From contig OW203986.1 in the NCBI GenBank assembly GCA_934047225.1, forward strand, positions 25,981,221 to 26,045,220: a stretch of DNA of 64,000 nucleotides. Reading direction: 5' to 3'. Below, one piece after another: positions 62,935 through 64,000 of the stretch. Every line of letters starts with the position of its first letter. Position 1 is the first letter of the stretch. The notes beneath the pieces were generated by a model that worked only from the letters and a program-made list of their open reading frames with translations, was not told where the DNA came from and did no database searches. Source of the stretch: Ypsolopha sequella. Lineage: Eukaryota > Arthropoda > Insecta > Lepidoptera > Ypsolophidae. A program made the translations under genes and the position numbers.

Positions 62935-63000
62935 ACTACGACAGTCCCGAGTTCAAATCCCGGTTTTCGTTTCTATACTGCAATGATATGCTAATTTAAA
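62935..63000 (+). repeat. SINE-like B box segment
   Basis: 'gtcccgagttcaaatcccgg' resembles a polymerase III B box. It is followed by 'cgtttctatactgcaatgat', which recurs near 22,580 and, inverted, at 50,973. No A box was found. Confidence 0.3.
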
Positions 63001-63869
63001 ATACTGAATTCATGAACGGACATGAAATGTGTTTTGAATGTACAATCTCCAACACGTCACGTTATAATATGCCAGTATAACAAGAAACAAATCGACATTT
63101 TGGTAATTTGTTCCAAAAGCCTGTATTTTGTCCATAACATGACAACCCTAATTAGGTTTTTGTGTAAATCATTTATGTGAATTTTAATTTAGTCATCAGT
63201 TTTTTGACTTTGTGGATGAAGATTGTAATGATGTAGTTTGACTGACATGTATCAACCCTAAGATATCTACAAATATTGCTCAATAAATGTACCACATTTT
63301 CTATTGATAACACTTAGCAATTTGAGTTTTGGCGTTTATTTAAACACCTGACAATGTTTTTCGGTACAGTCAGTGGAGAATAGGACGCTACGTCAATTAA
63401 ATTCTTTGTTAATGAAATTGTACTGAAAGCGATTTCAATAATAAAACAACAAGAACTTAAGATAATATAACATATTTTTCACACCACCTGCTCGACAATG
63501 TCCAATTACATATCATGCAACCTCAACGTAAAGTAACGCATTATATCTCAAGGGATATAAAGTTATATGAAAATCCCTATGGATTAAAATGATTTAAATT
63601 TGGAACGTCAAAATCGTGTGGAAACACGTGGAAAACAAATGCCCATTTGGGATTGTAAAGAGGTTTGTTCGAAAATCGAACTGGCCACCATAAGCAGAAT
63701 TCAACAAAAAGAAAAAAAGCGTTTACAAACAATGTGAAACAAAAGACGGTGTTTGGTACTGTGATTGTCAGTGAATTTTATTGAATTATTAATATTGATA
63801 AAAAATGTCGAGCTTTTTATTGTCTGGCAGAAGGTGTGAAAAGTAGCGTATGCTCCTCTGGAATAAAGC
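63001..63869. other. Unassigned AT-rich DNA
   Basis: Nothing was recognised. Confidence 0.3.
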
Positions 63870-64000
63870 CTGTCTTTGTCTTCGGCAGCTTGAACCCCTC
63901 GCTTTACCCAGGACTCTATATAACTCCCTCGCTACGCTCAGGAGTTAACTCTAGAGTCCCTCGTTTCGCTCAGGGTTCAATATGCCGCCCGTGACGTAAG
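63870..64000. repeat. Repeat edge with 'ctcgctacgctcagg' wording
   Basis: Three near-copies of a 'ccctcg.t.cgctcagg' phrase occur about 35 bp apart (63,896, 63,926, 63,957). Similar wording is at 7,320-7,376. The window ends inside it. Confidence 0.4.

Overview
The window reads as transposon-packed intergenic DNA of a moth or butterfly (Lepidoptera). It is AT-rich and has no recognisable conserved single-copy host gene. It carries repeats that I know to be spread through lepidopteran genomes: the 'gggttccgta' family ending in a GACTCGCAC / TTGGCCGG tail, the 'cacgcctgtctcc' family, and LINE tails with (GATAA)n or (AAAT)n. Family assignments come from sequence features and recall; no database search was run.

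Layout. 0-10 kb: an unidentified coding-like fragment, a Penelope-like retroelement (PLE) copy that has lost its reverse transcriptase core, a 1.5-kb terminal-inverted-repeat (TIR) element with a nested repeat, a hAT MITE with a perfect 8-bp target duplication, and a 1.4-kb near-perfect palindrome made of two PLE 3' ends. 10-20 kb: a 1.8-kb foldback, a 49-bp tandem repeat, and two 'gggttccgta' elements with internal tandem duplications. 19.7-21.4 kb: a frameshifted OTU-protease-like gene, then a 624-bp foldback and a palindromic MITE. 22-24 kb: a 5'-truncated LINE. 25-36 kb: a dense MITE field with an 8 x 30-bp minisatellite, a TTAA-flanked piggyBac-type MITE, three MITEs back to back, and nested foldbacks interrupted by a LINE endonuclease-like fragment. 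36-45 kb: PLE, LINE and MITE relics. 45-52 kb: TTAA-flanked MITEs, one of them split by a 2.9-kb Mutator-like (MULE) transposon that itself holds a PLE 3' end. 52-57 kb: more MITEs, several nested. 57-64 kb: sparser DNA with two candidate exons on the minus strand.

The signal that ties most together is a small structured RNA at the 3' end of all six PLE copies. It has the layout of a type I hammerhead ribozyme: stem I and stem II vary in sequence but stay paired, and the CUGAUG / GAAA core is conserved. Hammerheads are established in Penelope-like elements, so it both confirms the PLE calls and gives a natural covariation set.

The least decayed protein machinery is the MULE transposase, with a DGT / CDYE / CYRH / NPVEGW motif series. 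Its reading frame is broken only at an A8 run, and its array of 16-bp subterminal repeats is still present at both ends. Nothing here looks like a host operon or a bacterial-type system.
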